From positions 25,355-89,354 of the forward strand of contig NZ_WMKA01000014.1 in the NCBI RefSeq assembly GCF_009711085.1: a stretch of DNA of 64,000 bases, read 5' to 3'. The DNA comes from Cellulosimicrobium composti (GTDB lineage Bacteria > Actinomycetota > Actinomycetes > Actinomycetales > Cellulomonadaceae). The notes below the pieces were generated by a model. It saw nothing but the letters and a program-made list of their open reading frames with translations, did not search any database and was not told the origin of the DNA. Below are positions 48,907 through 62,284 of the stretch, piece by piece; within the stretch, counting starts at the first letter, position 1; each line of letters begins with the position of its first letter. A program made the translations under genes and the position numbers.

Positions 48907-51000
48907 TCAGTCTCGGGCGCGGATCTCGGCGAGCAGCGGCCGGTGGTCGGACGCCGTCACGTCGAACACCGCGAACGAGCGGAACGTCACGGTGTCCGAG
49001 CCGAACACCCAGTCGATGCGGTGCGCGGGGGCGACGGCGGGCGAGGTGAGGGCGTCGGGGTCGCCCGCGACGTCCTGCCCGCTCTCGAGGCCGTGCTCCT
49101 CGACGAGCGCGATCTCGTCCCAGCCCGGCTCGGCGTTGAGGTCGCCCGCGAGCACCGTCGCGCCCTCGACGGGCTCCTCGGCGAAGAGCGCCGCGAGCTG
49201 GTCGAGCCGCGTCGGCGTGCTCTCCTCACGGTGCTGCAGGTGCACGGACGTCACGCGCACGGGCACGCCCGCCGCGTCGACCGTGGCGGACACCGCGGAG
49301 CGCTCCTGCGGCCCGGCGCCGTACGGCAGCGCGTGGCGGGCGACGTCGGCGAGGTCGCCGCGCAGCGGGTCCCAGAGGATCGCGTTGCCGAACTGCCGGT
49401 CGGCCGCGGGCACGAAGACGACGCGCATGCCCGTCGCACGCGCGAGGTACGTCGCGATGTCCGCGCCGCCGCCGAGCACCCACCCGCGCGAGACCTCCTG
49501 GAGGGTCACGACGTCGGCCCCCGACTCGTCGATCGTGGCGACCATCTCGTCGAGCCGCACCGACGGGTCGGCGCTCACGCCGTAGTGCAGGTTCCAGTCG
49601 AGGACCCGCAGCTCGCCGACGGGGTAGTCGGCCACGGCCGACGTCGTGGTGGGCACGTGCGCCTGCGACGTGCCGACGAGCGCGAGCACGGCGACCACCG
49701 CGGCGAGGACCGCGGCCGCCCCGAGCCCCGGGGTGCGCGAGGTCGCGGGGGCGGCCTCCAGGGTGCCGCGCGCGCGGAGCCCGGCGACGACGGCGGGCAC
49801 CGCGAGCGCGACCGCGGCGGCGACCGGCACGAGCGTGTGCGGGACGGGCAGCGGCACGTCGTACTCGAGCTGGTACCCGAGCAGCGGCACGACCGTCGTC
49901 AGCCCGGCGACGCTCGCGGCGCCCGCGAGCCGGAGCCAGGTGAGCGGGCGCGCGGGCCGCGTGAGCGCGAGCGCGACGGTGCGCGCCGCGGCGGGGGCGA
50001 GGAGCACGAGGAGGACGAGGAGCGCCCGGCCCCCGACGGTCCCGGGGCCGTCGGTGCGGGGCACGGCGAGGAACACGACCGCGACGCCCACGACGAGCAG
50101 CGCGGGGGCCGCCCACGGCGAGCCCGGTCGGGACGCGCGGCCCGCCCACGGCACGAGCCACGCGGTGAGCGCGGCGGCGACCGCCACGCCGGCGACGGCG
50201 AACGGCAGGGCGACGCCCGCCTGCGACGCCGCGAACGCCGGGTTGGCGAGCGCCTGCACGGCGAGCGCGAGGAACGGTCCGAGCACCCACAGCCCGCGCG
50301 CGCCGGGGAGGGCGGCGCGGCCGCGGAGCAGCCACGCGCACGTCCCGGCGGCACCCGTGACGGCGACCGTCACGACCCAGCCCGCGACGTCGGCGCGCCA
50401 GTAGGCGTCCCACGTCCCGAGCACGGTGCTCAGCGCCGCGGCGAGCAGGGCGCCGAGCGTGACGCCGAGCGCGACGCGCGAGCCGCGCGCGAGCACGACG
50501 CCCGTGCGGGAGGGGGCCGCGTCCGCGTCGGGGCCCGTCTCGTGCGCGCCCGGGTCCGCGCCCGCAGCGGTCTCGCGGCCGGCTCCGCTCACGAACGCGG
50601 CGACGAGCACGAGCACGCCGACGCCGAGCGCGACGGAGGCCAGGCCCACGCCGTACCGGACGAGCCCGAGGTCCACGCCCGCGACGATCGCCGCGCCGAG
50701 GCCCTGGACCGCGAGCCGGGCCACGACGAGCGACGCGACCGCGAGCAGCACGACCTTGCCCGTGAGCTCGAGGCGGGCCGCGATCATCACGACGAGCACG
50801 CCCGGCGCCGCGTACGTCGCGAGCGCCGTGAGCGCCACGGTGACGACGCCCGCCGTGAACGCGTGGTCGAGCAGGGGACCGCTCGACCGGACGAGCTCGA
50901 CGACGACGGCCGTGACGGTCGCCAGGAGGACGAGGGGGACGAGGTCGCGGCGGTCGGGCCGGGTGGCGGACCGGGGCGACGCGGGCTGCGCTGCGCTCAC
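48907..51000 (-). CDS. Polytopic membrane protein fused to an EEP phosphohydrolase domain
   Basis: A 697-residue protein. About ten to twelve hydrophobic helices fill residues 20-430. The C-terminal 240 residues form an endonuclease/exonuclease/phosphatase domain with LRVLDWNLHYG (metal Asn), VVTLQEVS (metal Glu), LAGDLNAEPGWDE and TASDHRPLLAE. The EEP domain probably faces outside the membrane and may cleave a lipid or phosphodiester. The GTG at 51000 is preferred; a longer frame continues upstream without support. A TAGCGT box ends 8 nt before it. Confidence 0.8.
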   Translation of the reverse strand: MSAAQPASPRSATRPDRRDLVPLVLLATVTAVVVELVRSSGPLLDHAFTAGVVTVALTALATYAAPGVLVVMIAARLELTGKVVLLAVASLVVARLAVQGLGAAIVAGVDLGLVRYGVGLASVALGVGVLVLVAAFVSGAGRETAAGADPGAHETGPDADAAPSRTGVVLARGSRVALGVTLGALLAAALSTVLGTWDAYWRADVAGWVVTVAVTGAAGTCAWLLRGRAALPGARGLWVLGPFLALAVQALANPAFAASQAGVALPFAVAGVAVAAALTAWLVPWAGRASRPGSPWAAPALLVVGVAVVFLAVPRTDGPGTVGGRALLVLLVLLAPAAARTVALALTRPARPLTWLRLAGAASVAGLTTVVPLLGYQLEYDVPLPVPHTLVPVAAAVALAVPAVVAGLRARGTLEAAPATSRTPGLGAAAVLAAVVAVLALVGTSQAHVPTTTSAVADYPVGELRVLDWNLHYGVSADPSVRLDEMVATIDESGADVVTLQEVSRGWVLGGGADIATYLARATGMRVVFVPAADRQFGNAILWDPLRGDLADVARHALPYGAGPQERSAVSATVDAAGVPVRVTSVHLQHREESTPTRLDQLAALFAEEPVEGATVLAGDLNAEPGWDEIALVEEHGLESGQDVAGDPDALTSPAVAPAHRIDWVFGSDTVTFRSFAVFDVTASDHRPLLAEIRARD

Positions 51001-51008
51001 GAGGGCAG

Positions 51009-51014
51009 ACGCTA
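51009..51014 (-). promoter_or_regulatory. Leaderless -10 of the membrane EEP gene
   Basis: TAGCGT on the minus strand ends 8 nt before GTG 51000. Confidence 0.45.
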
Positions 51015-51026
51015 CCGGGCGGTCGG

Positions 51027-51042
51027 TGTGATCCGCACCACA
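51027..51042. promoter_or_regulatory. CRP/GlxR-like operator before the pyrimidine-degradation operon
   Basis: TGTGA-TCCGCA-CCACA matches TGTGA-N6-TCACA with one mismatch and is flanked by a further G...C pair. Its centre is about 39-41 bp upstream of the transcription start predicted from the -10 at 51061-51066, the position of a class II activator. Confidence 0.55.
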
Positions 51043-51060
51043 CGATCGGGTCTTCCGTGC

Positions 51061-51066
51061 CAGACT
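51061..51066 (+). promoter_or_regulatory. Candidate -10 of the mmsA-pyd operon
   Basis: CAGACT, followed by a leader of about 45 nt with a GCGCGCC/GGCGCGC hairpin (51085-51106) directly before the ribosome-binding site GAGGAGG (51107-51113). Confidence 0.45.
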
Positions 51067-51120
51067 GAGGGATCGGCTGCGACGGCGCGCCACCACCTCG
51101 GCGCGCGAGGAGGCGAGGAC

Positions 51121-52683
<1,563 letters not shown>

Positions 52684-52708
52684 CGGCAGCGCGGAGCGGA
52701 GGACGCCG

Positions 52709-54112
52709 ATGACCACGGACCAGGAGGCGAGGGGACGGGCCGCCGAGCGGTCGCGCACGCGCGCCGACGACCGGTACGTCTTCCACTCGTGGTCCGCGCA
52801 GGACGCGATCGACCCGCTGCCCGTCGCGGGCGGCGAGGGCGCGTGGTTCTGGGACGAGGACGGCAACCGCTACCTCGACTTCGCGTCCCAGCTCGTCAAC
52901 CTCAACCTCGGCCACCAGCACCCCCGCCTCGTCGCGGCGCTCCAGGCCCAGGCCGGGCGGCTCGCGACCGTCGGCCCGACGTTCGCCAACGACGTGCGCG
53001 GCGAGCTCGCCCGGCTGATCGCGGAGCGCGCGCCCGGTGCGGCCGCGGCCGGCGCGGACGGCGACCGCCGCTGGCGCGTGTTCTTCACCAACGGCGGCGC
53101 GGACGCCGTCGAGAACGCGGTGCGGCTCGCGCGCCTGCACACCGGCCGGGCCAAGGTCCTCTCGGCGTACCGCTCGTACCACGGCAACACCACGACGGCG
53201 ATCTCCCTCACGGGCGACCCGCGCCGCTGGCCCAACGAGGTCTCGCCCGACCCGCACGTGCGCCACTTCCTCGGCCCGTACACGTACCGCTCCGCGTTCG
53301 GGGCGCGCGACGACGCGGAGGAGGGCGAGCGCGCCCTCGCCCACCTGCGGGAGGTCGTGCAGCTCGAGGGCCCCGGGACGATCGCCGCGATCCTGCTCGA
53401 GACCATCGTCGGGACGAACGGCGTGCTGGTCCCGCCCGACGGTTACCTCGCGGGCGTGCGCGCGCTGTGCGACGAGCACGGCATCCTGCTCGTCACCGAC
53501 GAGGTCATGGTCGGCTTCGGCCGGGTCGGCGAGTGGTTCGCCGTGAACCGGTGGGGCGTCGTGCCCGACCTCGTGACCTTCGCCAAGGGCGTGAACTCCG
53601 GCTACGTGCCGCTCGGCGGCGTCGTCGTCGGCGAGCACGTCGCGCGCACGTTCGACGACCGGGTCTTCCCCGGCGGGCTCACGTACTCCGGCCACCCGCT
53701 CGCGTGCGCGGTCGGGGTCGAGTCGGTCCGCACGTTCGAGGACGAGCGCATCCTCGACCGGGTGCGGACCCTCGGCGCCGACGTCGTCGGGCCCCGGCTG
53801 CGCGAGATCGCGGACCGGCACCCCAGCGTCGGTGAGGTGCGCGGCCTCGGGTTCTTCTGGGCGGTCGAGCTCGTGCGCGACCGCGCGACGCGCGAGCCGC
53901 TCGTCCCGTTCAACGCGAGCGGGGCCGCCGCCGCGCCCATGGGCGCCGTCGTCGCGGCCGTCAAGGAGCGGGGCGTGTGGCCGTTCGTGCACTTCAACCG
54001 CCTGCACGTCGCCCCGCCGCTCGTCACGTCCGCCGAGGACCTGGAGCACGGGCTCGCCGCGATCGACGCGGCGCTCGACGTCGCCGACGGGTACGCCGGG
54101 GTGGCCACGTGA
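52709..54112 (+). CDS. Class III aminotransferase, probable beta-alanine transaminase
   Basis: A PLP-dependent omega-aminotransferase of 467 residues. FFTNGGADAVENAVRLAR, RSYHGNTTTAISLTGD, LLVTDEVMVGFGRVGEWF and the PLP lysine in LVTFAKGVNSGYVPLGG are typical. Located between mmsA and beta-ureidopropionase, it most likely moves the amino group of beta-alanine (or beta-aminoisobutyrate) to a keto acid, giving malonate semialdehyde. GGAGG precedes the ATG. Taurine or GABA transaminase activity cannot be excluded from sequence. Confidence 0.85.
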   Translation: MTTDQEARGRAAERSRTRADDRYVFHSWSAQDAIDPLPVAGGEGAWFWDEDGNRYLDFASQLVNLNLGHQHPRLVAALQAQAGRLATVGPTFANDVRGELARLIAERAPGAAAAGADGDRRWRVFFTNGGADAVENAVRLARLHTGRAKVLSAYRSYHGNTTTAISLTGDPRRWPNEVSPDPHVRHFLGPYTYRSAFGARDDAEEGERALAHLREVVQLEGPGTIAAILLETIVGTNGVLVPPDGYLAGVRALCDEHGILLVTDEVMVGFGRVGEWFAVNRWGVVPDLVTFAKGVNSGYVPLGGVVVGEHVARTFDDRVFPGGLTYSGHPLACAVGVESVRTFEDERILDRVRTLGADVVGPRLREIADRHPSVGEVRGLGFFWAVELVRDRATREPLVPFNASGAAAAPMGAVVAAVKERGVWPFVHFNRLHVAPPLVTSAEDLEHGLAAIDAALDVADGYAGVAT

Positions 54113-54170
54113 CGGCCCGGCGACGCCGCACCGAGCGGGACCGACCCGCACCCACGTCCGAGGAGGGCTC

Positions 54171-55007
54171 ATGACCACCGTGCGTGCCGCGCTCACCCAG
54201 GTCCGCTGGACGGGTGACAAGGAGTCGATGATCGACGTCCACGAGAAGCACCTGCGCGACGCCGCCGACCAGGGCGCGCGGCTCGTGTGCTTCCAGGAGC
54301 TGTTCTACGGGCCGTACTTCTGCCAGGTGCAGGACGCGGCCTACTACGCCTACGCCGAGTCCGTCCCCGGGCCCACGGTCGAGCGGTTCTCGGCGCTCGC
54401 GGCCGAGCTGGGGACCGTCGTCGTGCTGCCCGTCTACGAGGAGGAGCAGCCCGGCGTGCTCTACAACACGGCGGCGGTCATCGACGCCGACGGGCGCTAC
54501 CTCGGCAAGTACCGCAAGACGCACATCCCGCACGTGCGTGGGTTCTGGGAGAAGTTCTACTTCCGCCCCGGCAACTTGGGCTACCCGGTGTTCGACACCG
54601 CCGTCGGGCGCGTGGGCGTCTACATCTGCTACGACCGGCACTTCCCCGAGGGGTGGCGCGCGCTCGGGCTGAACGGCGCGGAGATCGTGCTCAACCCGAG
54701 CGCGACGAGCCGCGGGCTCTCCAACTACCTGTGGAGGCTCGAGCAGCCGGCGGCGGCGGTGGCCAACGAGTACTACGTCGGCGCGATCAACCGCGTGGGT
54801 GTCGAGGACCTGGGCGACGACGACTTCTACGGCACGTCGTACTTCGTCGACCCCGAGGGCGCGTTCGTCGGCGACACCGGCGACGACCACGAGGAGGAGC
54901 TGATCGTGCGCGACCTCGACATGGACCTGCTGCGCGTGGTGCGCGACCGGTGGCAGTTCTACCGGGACCGGCGCCCCGACGCGTACGACGACCTCACCCG
55001 GCCGTGA
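54171..55007 (+). CDS. Beta-ureidopropionase (N-carbamoyl-beta-alanine amidohydrolase)
   Basis: A nitrilase-superfamily enzyme of 278 residues with the Glu-Lys-Cys triad E43 (CFQELFYGPYF), K116 (KYRKTHIP) and C153 (YICYDRHFPE). HIPHVRGFWEKFYFRPGNLGYPVFDT is typical of the N-carbamoyl-beta-alanine and N-carbamoylputrescine amidase branch. Its position before dihydropyrimidinase favours hydrolysis of N-carbamoyl-beta-alanine to beta-alanine, CO2 and ammonia (PydC role). AGGAGGG lies 4 nt before the ATG. Confidence 0.87.
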   Translation: MTTVRAALTQVRWTGDKESMIDVHEKHLRDAADQGARLVCFQELFYGPYFCQVQDAAYYAYAESVPGPTVERFSALAAELGTVVVLPVYEEEQPGVLYNTAAVIDADGRYLGKYRKTHIPHVRGFWEKFYFRPGNLGYPVFDTAVGRVGVYICYDRHFPEGWRALGLNGAEIVLNPSATSRGLSNYLWRLEQPAAAVANEYYVGAINRVGVEDLGDDDFYGTSYFVDPEGAFVGDTGDDHEEELIVRDLDMDLLRVVRDRWQFYRDRRPDAYDDLTRP

Positions 55008-55047
55008 GCGGACCGCGCGGCACCGGACCTCGAAGGGAGACCACGCG

Positions 55048-56484
55048 ATGGCGCACACGCTGATCCGGGGCGGGACCGTCGTCGGGCCGACGGGCTCGGC
55101 GCCCGCCGACGTGCTCGTGGACGGCGAGCAGGTCGCCGCGCTGCTGCGGCCGGGGGACACGAGCCTCGGCGCCGACCTCGCCGCGACCGCCGAGCGCGTC
55201 GTCGACGCGACGGGCAAGTACGTGATCCCGGGCGCGGTCGACTGCCACACGCACATGGAGCTGCCGTTCGGCGGGACGAACGCGTCGGACACGTTCGAGA
55301 CGGGGACGCGCGCCGCGGCCTGGGGCGGCACGACGACGATCGTCGACTTCGCCGTCCAGCGCACCGGCGAGCGCGTCCAGGACGGGCTCGCCGCGTGGCA
55401 CGCGAAGGCGGACGGCAGGTGCGCGATCGACTACGGGTTCCACCAGATCCTCGGGGGCGTCGACGACGACTCGCTCAAGGCCATGGACGAGCTCGTGGCG
55501 GAGGGGATCACGAGCTTCAAGCTCTTCATGGCGTACCCGGGCGTGTTCTACAGCGACGACGGGCAGATCCTGCGCGCGATGCAGAAGGCACGCGACAACG
55601 GGTCGGTGATCATGATGCACGCGGAGAACGGCATCGCGATCGACGTGCTCGTGCGCGAGGCCCTCGACCGCGGGGACACCGCGCCGTACTTCCACGGCAC
55701 CACGCGGCCGTGGGAGACCGAGGAGGAGGCGACGCACCGCGCTATCATGCTCGCGCGCCTCACCGGCGCGCCGCTGTACGTGGTCCACATGTCCGCGAAG
55801 CAGGCCGTCGCGACGCTCGCCGAGGCGCGCGACGAGGGCTGGAACGTGTTCGGCGAGACGTGCCCGCAGTACCTGTACCTCTCGCTCGAGGAGCAGCTCG
55901 GCGCGCGCAGCGACGAGTGGGGCGACTTCGAGGGCGCCAAGTGGGTGTGCTCGACGCCGCTGCGCTCGCGCGCCGAGGGCCACCAGGACGAGCTGTGGCG
56001 GTACCTGCGCACGGGCGACCTGTCGGTCGTGAGCACCGACCACTGCCCGTTCTGCATGAAGGAGCAGAAGGAGCTCGGCCGCGGCGACTTCTCGAAGATC
56101 CCCAACGGCATCGGCGGGGTCGAGCACCGGCTGAACCTGCTCTACCAGGGCGTCGTCGACGGGCGCATCACGCGCGAGCGATGGGTCGAGCTGTGCTGCA
56201 CGACGCCGGCGCGCATGTTCGGCCTCGACGGCCGCAAGGGCGTGCTCGCCCCGGGCGCCGACGCCGACGTCGTCGTGTACGACCCGGCCGGCCGCACGTC
56301 GATCGGGTACGAGGCGACGCACCACATGAACATGGACCACTCCGCGTGGGAGGGGTTCGAGGTCGACGGGCACGTCGACGTCGTCATGTCGCGCGGACGC
56401 GTCGTCGTCGAGGACGGCACGTACCACGGCAGCCCCGGGCACGGGCGCTTCCTGCGCCGCGGGCTGTCGGCGTACCTGCGGTGA
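55048..56484 (+). CDS. hydA: Dihydropyrimidinase/hydantoinase
   Basis: A 478-residue cyclic amidohydrolase opening dihydrouracil to N-carbamoyl-beta-alanine (PydB role). Metal site H67-x-H69 in GAVDCHTHMELPFGG, carboxylated lysine K158 in GITSFKLFMAYPG, further His in MMHAEN and VVHMSAK, and the Asp in VVSTDHCPF. Both neighbours are consistent with reductive pyrimidine breakdown. Use on hydantoins is also possible in this family. GGGAG precedes the ATG. Confidence 0.92.
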   Translation: MAHTLIRGGTVVGPTGSAPADVLVDGEQVAALLRPGDTSLGADLAATAERVVDATGKYVIPGAVDCHTHMELPFGGTNASDTFETGTRAAAWGGTTTIVDFAVQRTGERVQDGLAAWHAKADGRCAIDYGFHQILGGVDDDSLKAMDELVAEGITSFKLFMAYPGVFYSDDGQILRAMQKARDNGSVIMMHAENGIAIDVLVREALDRGDTAPYFHGTTRPWETEEEATHRAIMLARLTGAPLYVVHMSAKQAVATLAEARDEGWNVFGETCPQYLYLSLEEQLGARSDEWGDFEGAKWVCSTPLRSRAEGHQDELWRYLRTGDLSVVSTDHCPFCMKEQKELGRGDFSKIPNGIGGVEHRLNLLYQGVVDGRITRERWVELCCTTPARMFGLDGRKGVLAPGADADVVVYDPAGRTSIGYEATHHMNMDHSAWEGFEVDGHVDVVMSRGRVVVEDGTYHGSPGHGRFLRRGLSAYLR

Positions 56485-56493
56485 GGAGGGCAC

Positions 56494-57564
56494 GTGGACC
56501 TCGGGGTGGTGCTGCAGAACGACCCGCCCGCGTGGCGGGTCGTCGACCTCGCGCGCCAGGCGGAGACGTACGGCTTCTCGCACGTGTGGACGTTCGACTC
56601 GCACCTGCTCTGGGAGGAGCCGTTCGTCGTCTACTCCCAGATCCTCGCCGCGACGCACCGCGTCACGGTCGGGCCCATGGTGACCAACCCCGCGACGCGC
56701 GACGTCACGGTCACGGCGTCGCTCTTCGCGACGCTCAACGAGATGTTCGGCAACCGGACGATCTGCGGCATCGGGCGCGGCGACTCCGCGGTCCGCGTCA
56801 TCAACGGCCGCCCCGTCACGCTCGCCCAGCTCCGCGAGGCGATCGGCGTGATCCGCGGCCTCGCGTCCGGGCAGGCGGTCGAGTACCGGGGCTCGACCCT
56901 GCGCCTCCCGTGGAACCCCGACTCGCGGCTGCCCGTGTGGGTCGCGGCGTACGGGCCCAAGGCGCTCGCCCTCACGGGCGAGGTGGGCGACGGCTTCATC
57001 CTCCAGCTCGCCGACCCCGACGTCGTCGCGTGGTCGATCGCCGCTGTCCGGTCCGCGGCCGAGCGCGCGGGCCGCGACCCGGACGCGGTGCGCGTCTGCG
57101 TCGCCGCGCCCGCGTACGTGACGAGCACCGCGCCGTCGAACGGGGAGTCCGGTCGCCGGGCGCTCGCGCACGCCTACGACCAGTGCCGCTGGTTCGGCGG
57201 GATGGTCGGCAACCACGTCGCGGAGATCGTCGCGCGCTACGGTCCCGGCGGCGCCGAGGAGAGCGCGGGCGTGACCATCCCGCACGCGCTCACCGACTTC
57301 GTCGCCGGCCGCGACGGCTACGACTACAACGAGCACGGGCGCGCGGGGAACACGCACACCGCGTTCGTCACCGACGAGATCGTCGACCGGTTCTGCGTCG
57401 TCGGCCCGCCCGAGCGGCACGTCGAGCGCCTGCGCGAGCTCGCCGCGCTCGGGGTCGACCAGTTCGCCCTCTACCTGCAGCACGACGCGAAGGACGAGAC
57501 GCTGCGCGCGTACGGCGAGACGATCGGCCCGGCGGTACGCGGAGCCGTGCGCACGCGCGAGTGA
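56494..57564 (+). CDS. LLM class (F420-type) oxidoreductase, pyrimidine-cluster family
   Basis: A luciferase-like TIM-barrel protein of 356 residues (LGVVLQNDPPAWRVVDLARQAETYG, ICGIGRGDSAVRVINGRP, LPVWVAAYGPKALALTGEVGDGFIL). It fits the TIGR03842-type group of F420-dependent oxidoreductases that occurs beside hydantoinase/dihydropyrimidinase genes in actinobacteria. It starts 9 nt after the dihydropyrimidinase stop, with GAGGAG before the GTG. The reaction is unknown; a redox step on a pyrimidine or dihydropyrimidine is plausible because no dihydropyrimidine dehydrogenase is seen in the operon. Confidence 0.78.
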   Translation: MDLGVVLQNDPPAWRVVDLARQAETYGFSHVWTFDSHLLWEEPFVVYSQILAATHRVTVGPMVTNPATRDVTVTASLFATLNEMFGNRTICGIGRGDSAVRVINGRPVTLAQLREAIGVIRGLASGQAVEYRGSTLRLPWNPDSRLPVWVAAYGPKALALTGEVGDGFILQLADPDVVAWSIAAVRSAAERAGRDPDAVRVCVAAPAYVTSTAPSNGESGRRALAHAYDQCRWFGGMVGNHVAEIVARYGPGGAEESAGVTIPHALTDFVAGRDGYDYNEHGRAGNTHTAFVTDEIVDRFCVVGPPERHVERLRELAALGVDQFALYLQHDAKDETLRAYGETIGPAVRGAVRTRE

Positions 57565-57623
57565 CGGACGGGGGCCGGCCCCGCTGCGTCCGGGCGGGTC
57601 CGACGCGGCCCCGGGCGCGGAGG

Positions 57624-57648
57624 GCCCACGTGACCGAGCCCACGTGAC
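57624..57648. repeat. Direct repeat upstream of the nitrite-reductase operon
   Basis: GCCCACGTGAC occurs at 57624-57634 and 57638-57648 (period 14 bp). Each copy contains the palindrome CACGTG. It lies 65-89 bp before the predicted start of transcription at 57713 and may bind a regulator of the nirK operon. The rest of 57565-57712 shows only imperfect G+C-rich hairpins. Confidence 0.45.
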
Positions 57649-57699
57649 GCCGCGCCCGTGCGGGACCTTCGGCCCTGTCCGGCGGGGCGCGGGCATTCC

Positions 57700-57705
57700 T
57701 ACGGT
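57700..57705 (+). promoter_or_regulatory. Leaderless -10 of the NnrS-like/nirK operon
   Basis: TACGGT ends 7 nt before GTG 57713 and fixes that codon as the start, although the open frame continues upstream. Confidence 0.6.
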
Positions 57706-57712
57706 CGGGACC

Positions 57713-58956
57713 GTGGAAAACCCTCGGGGCGTGACGAGCCGGACCCCGTTCCGCGCGCTGCTCGTCCTGCCCGCCGGCGTCGCGCTGCTCACCGGGCTCG
57801 CGACCGGGCTCGCCCTGCTCGGGCTGCCGTCCCCGGTCCCCGCCGAGCGCGTCCAGGACGCGCACGGCCTGCTCATGGTGCTCGGGTTCGTCGGCACGCT
57901 CGTCACGCTCGAGCGCACGGTCGCCGCACGACACCCGGCCGCCTACCTCGCACCCGCCGCGCTCGGGCTCGGCGCCCTCGCCCTGCTCTCGCCCGCGCCG
58001 CGCGCGCTCGGCCAGGGGCTGCTCGTCGCCGGAACGCTCGGGCTGGTCGCGATCTACGCGGCGCTCTGGCGGCGCCAGCCCGCGACCGCGGCCGCGGTCC
58101 AGGCCGCGGGCGCCGTGCTCGCGGTCGGGGGAGCGGCGCTGTGGGCCGCGGGCGTCGCCGTGCCGGACCTCCTGCCGTGGCTCGTCGGGTTCGTCGCGTG
58201 GACCGTGCTCGGCGAGCGCGTCGAGCTCGCGCGGCTGGAGATCGACGACCGGACCGAGCGCGGCGTCCTCGCCGGGGCGCTGGTCTTCGTCGGCGCCGCA
58301 TGCCTCGCGCTGCTCGCCCCTGCGTCCGGGTACGCGCTCGCCGGGGCGGCGCTCGCGGCGTCGGCCGTCGTGCTGGCGCGGCGCGACGTCGCACGGCGGA
58401 CCGTCCGCGCCTCGGGGCTGCCGCGGTTCGCGGCCGCGGCGATGCTCGCGGGCTACGCGTGGCTCGCCGTCGCGGGAGCGGCCTGGCTGCTCGTCGCCGC
58501 CGGCGCCGGACCGGCCGGACTCGGCCCAGAAACGACGCTGCGCTCCGGCACGACGTACGACGCCGTCGTGCACGCCGTGTTCCTCGGCTTCGGGCTGTCG
58601 ATGATCATGGCGCACGCGCCCCTGATCCTCCCGGCCGTGCTGCGCCGCCCGCTCCCGTACCGCGCCGCGATGTGGGCGCCGCTCGTGCTCCTCCACGCGA
58701 CGCTCGCGGTGCGGGTCGCGGGGGACCTCGCGGGGGCGGGGCCCGCCGCCGTGGCGGCCGTCCGCGTCGGCGGAGCGGGCAACGTCGTCGCGGTGCTCGG
58801 TTTCGTCGGGGTCGCGCTGTGGTCCGCGCTGGGCGGGGAGCGCGCGGCCCGGCGCTCGCGCGCGGACGGGCGCCTCGACCCCGCCGCCTCGGGGGACCGG
58901 TCCGCGGCCCCTTCCGACCACGGCGTTCCCGCCGTGCTGCCGATCGCTCCCGGACG

Positions 58957-58960
<4 letters not shown>
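57713..58960 (+). CDS. Polytopic membrane protein, NnrS-like
   Basis: A 415-residue protein with about twelve hydrophobic helices. DAHGLLMVLGFVGTLVTLERTVA near the N-terminus and TTYDAVVHAVFLGFGLSMIMAHAPLILPAV near the C-terminus place conserved His residues in helices. This resembles NnrS/heme-copper-oxidase-like membrane proteins linked to nitric-oxide stress; the assignment is tentative. The four-base overlap with the NirK fusion gene, whose own N-terminal half is of a similar type, argues that the two proteins work together. Confidence 0.55.
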
Positions 58961-61788
<2,828 letters not shown>

Positions 61789-61876
61789 CCGGCGCCCGCC
61801 GGCGCGGTCGTCCGCGCCCCCGGCCCGCAGACCCAGCACCCCACCCGGCGCTCGCGCCACGACCAGGAGGACCAGC

Positions 61877-62209
61877 ATGGCCGCAGAACCGATCGAGATC
61901 ACCGAGCCCCCGCAGCACGGGGCCGCGCACGAGGACGCGCACACGTGCGCGTGCGCGCACGACGACGCCGAGATCGTGCTCGACGTCCGCACGATCCCGC
62001 ACGCCGTGCGCCACGGCGTCGTCTTCGGCGCGCTCGAGGCGCTCGCGCCCGGGGACGGGCTCGTGCTCGTCGCGCCGCACGACCCGCTCCCGCTGCTCGC
62101 GCAGCTCGAGGGCCGCGAGCCCGGGGCGTTCGACCGCGAGTACCTCTCGCGCGAGGCGAGCGAGGTGAGCATCCGCCTCACGCGCCGGCCGGTGCCCACC
62201 CAGGGCTGA
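61877..62209 (+). CDS. DUF2249 domain protein
   Basis: A 110-residue protein with a His/Cys-rich N-terminus (HEDAHTCACAHDD) and the DUF2249 pattern IVLDVRTIPHAVRHGVVFGALEALAPGDGLVLVAPHDPLPLLAQLE. DUF2249 has a TusA-like fold and is commonly found beside nitrite and nitric-oxide metabolism genes; its role is unknown. AGGAGG lies before the ATG. It lies 88 nt after the NirK fusion gene and is probably on the same transcript. Confidence 0.82.
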   Translation: MAAEPIEITEPPQHGAAHEDAHTCACAHDDAEIVLDVRTIPHAVRHGVVFGALEALAPGDGLVLVAPHDPLPLLAQLEGREPGAFDREYLSREASEVSIRLTRRPVPTQG

Positions 62210-62235
62210 GCCCTGGTCGACGGCGGTCCGCGCAC

Positions 62236-62276
62236 GACGACGCCCGGCGGCACGGGGAAGGCCGCCGGGCGTCGTC
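62236..62276. terminator. Bidirectional terminator between the nirK and nar operons
   Basis: A perfect 16-bp stem (62236-62251 with 62261-62276) around a 9-nt loop between the convergent DUF2249 and narI genes. Confidence 0.8.
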
Positions 62277-62284
62277 GCGCCGTG

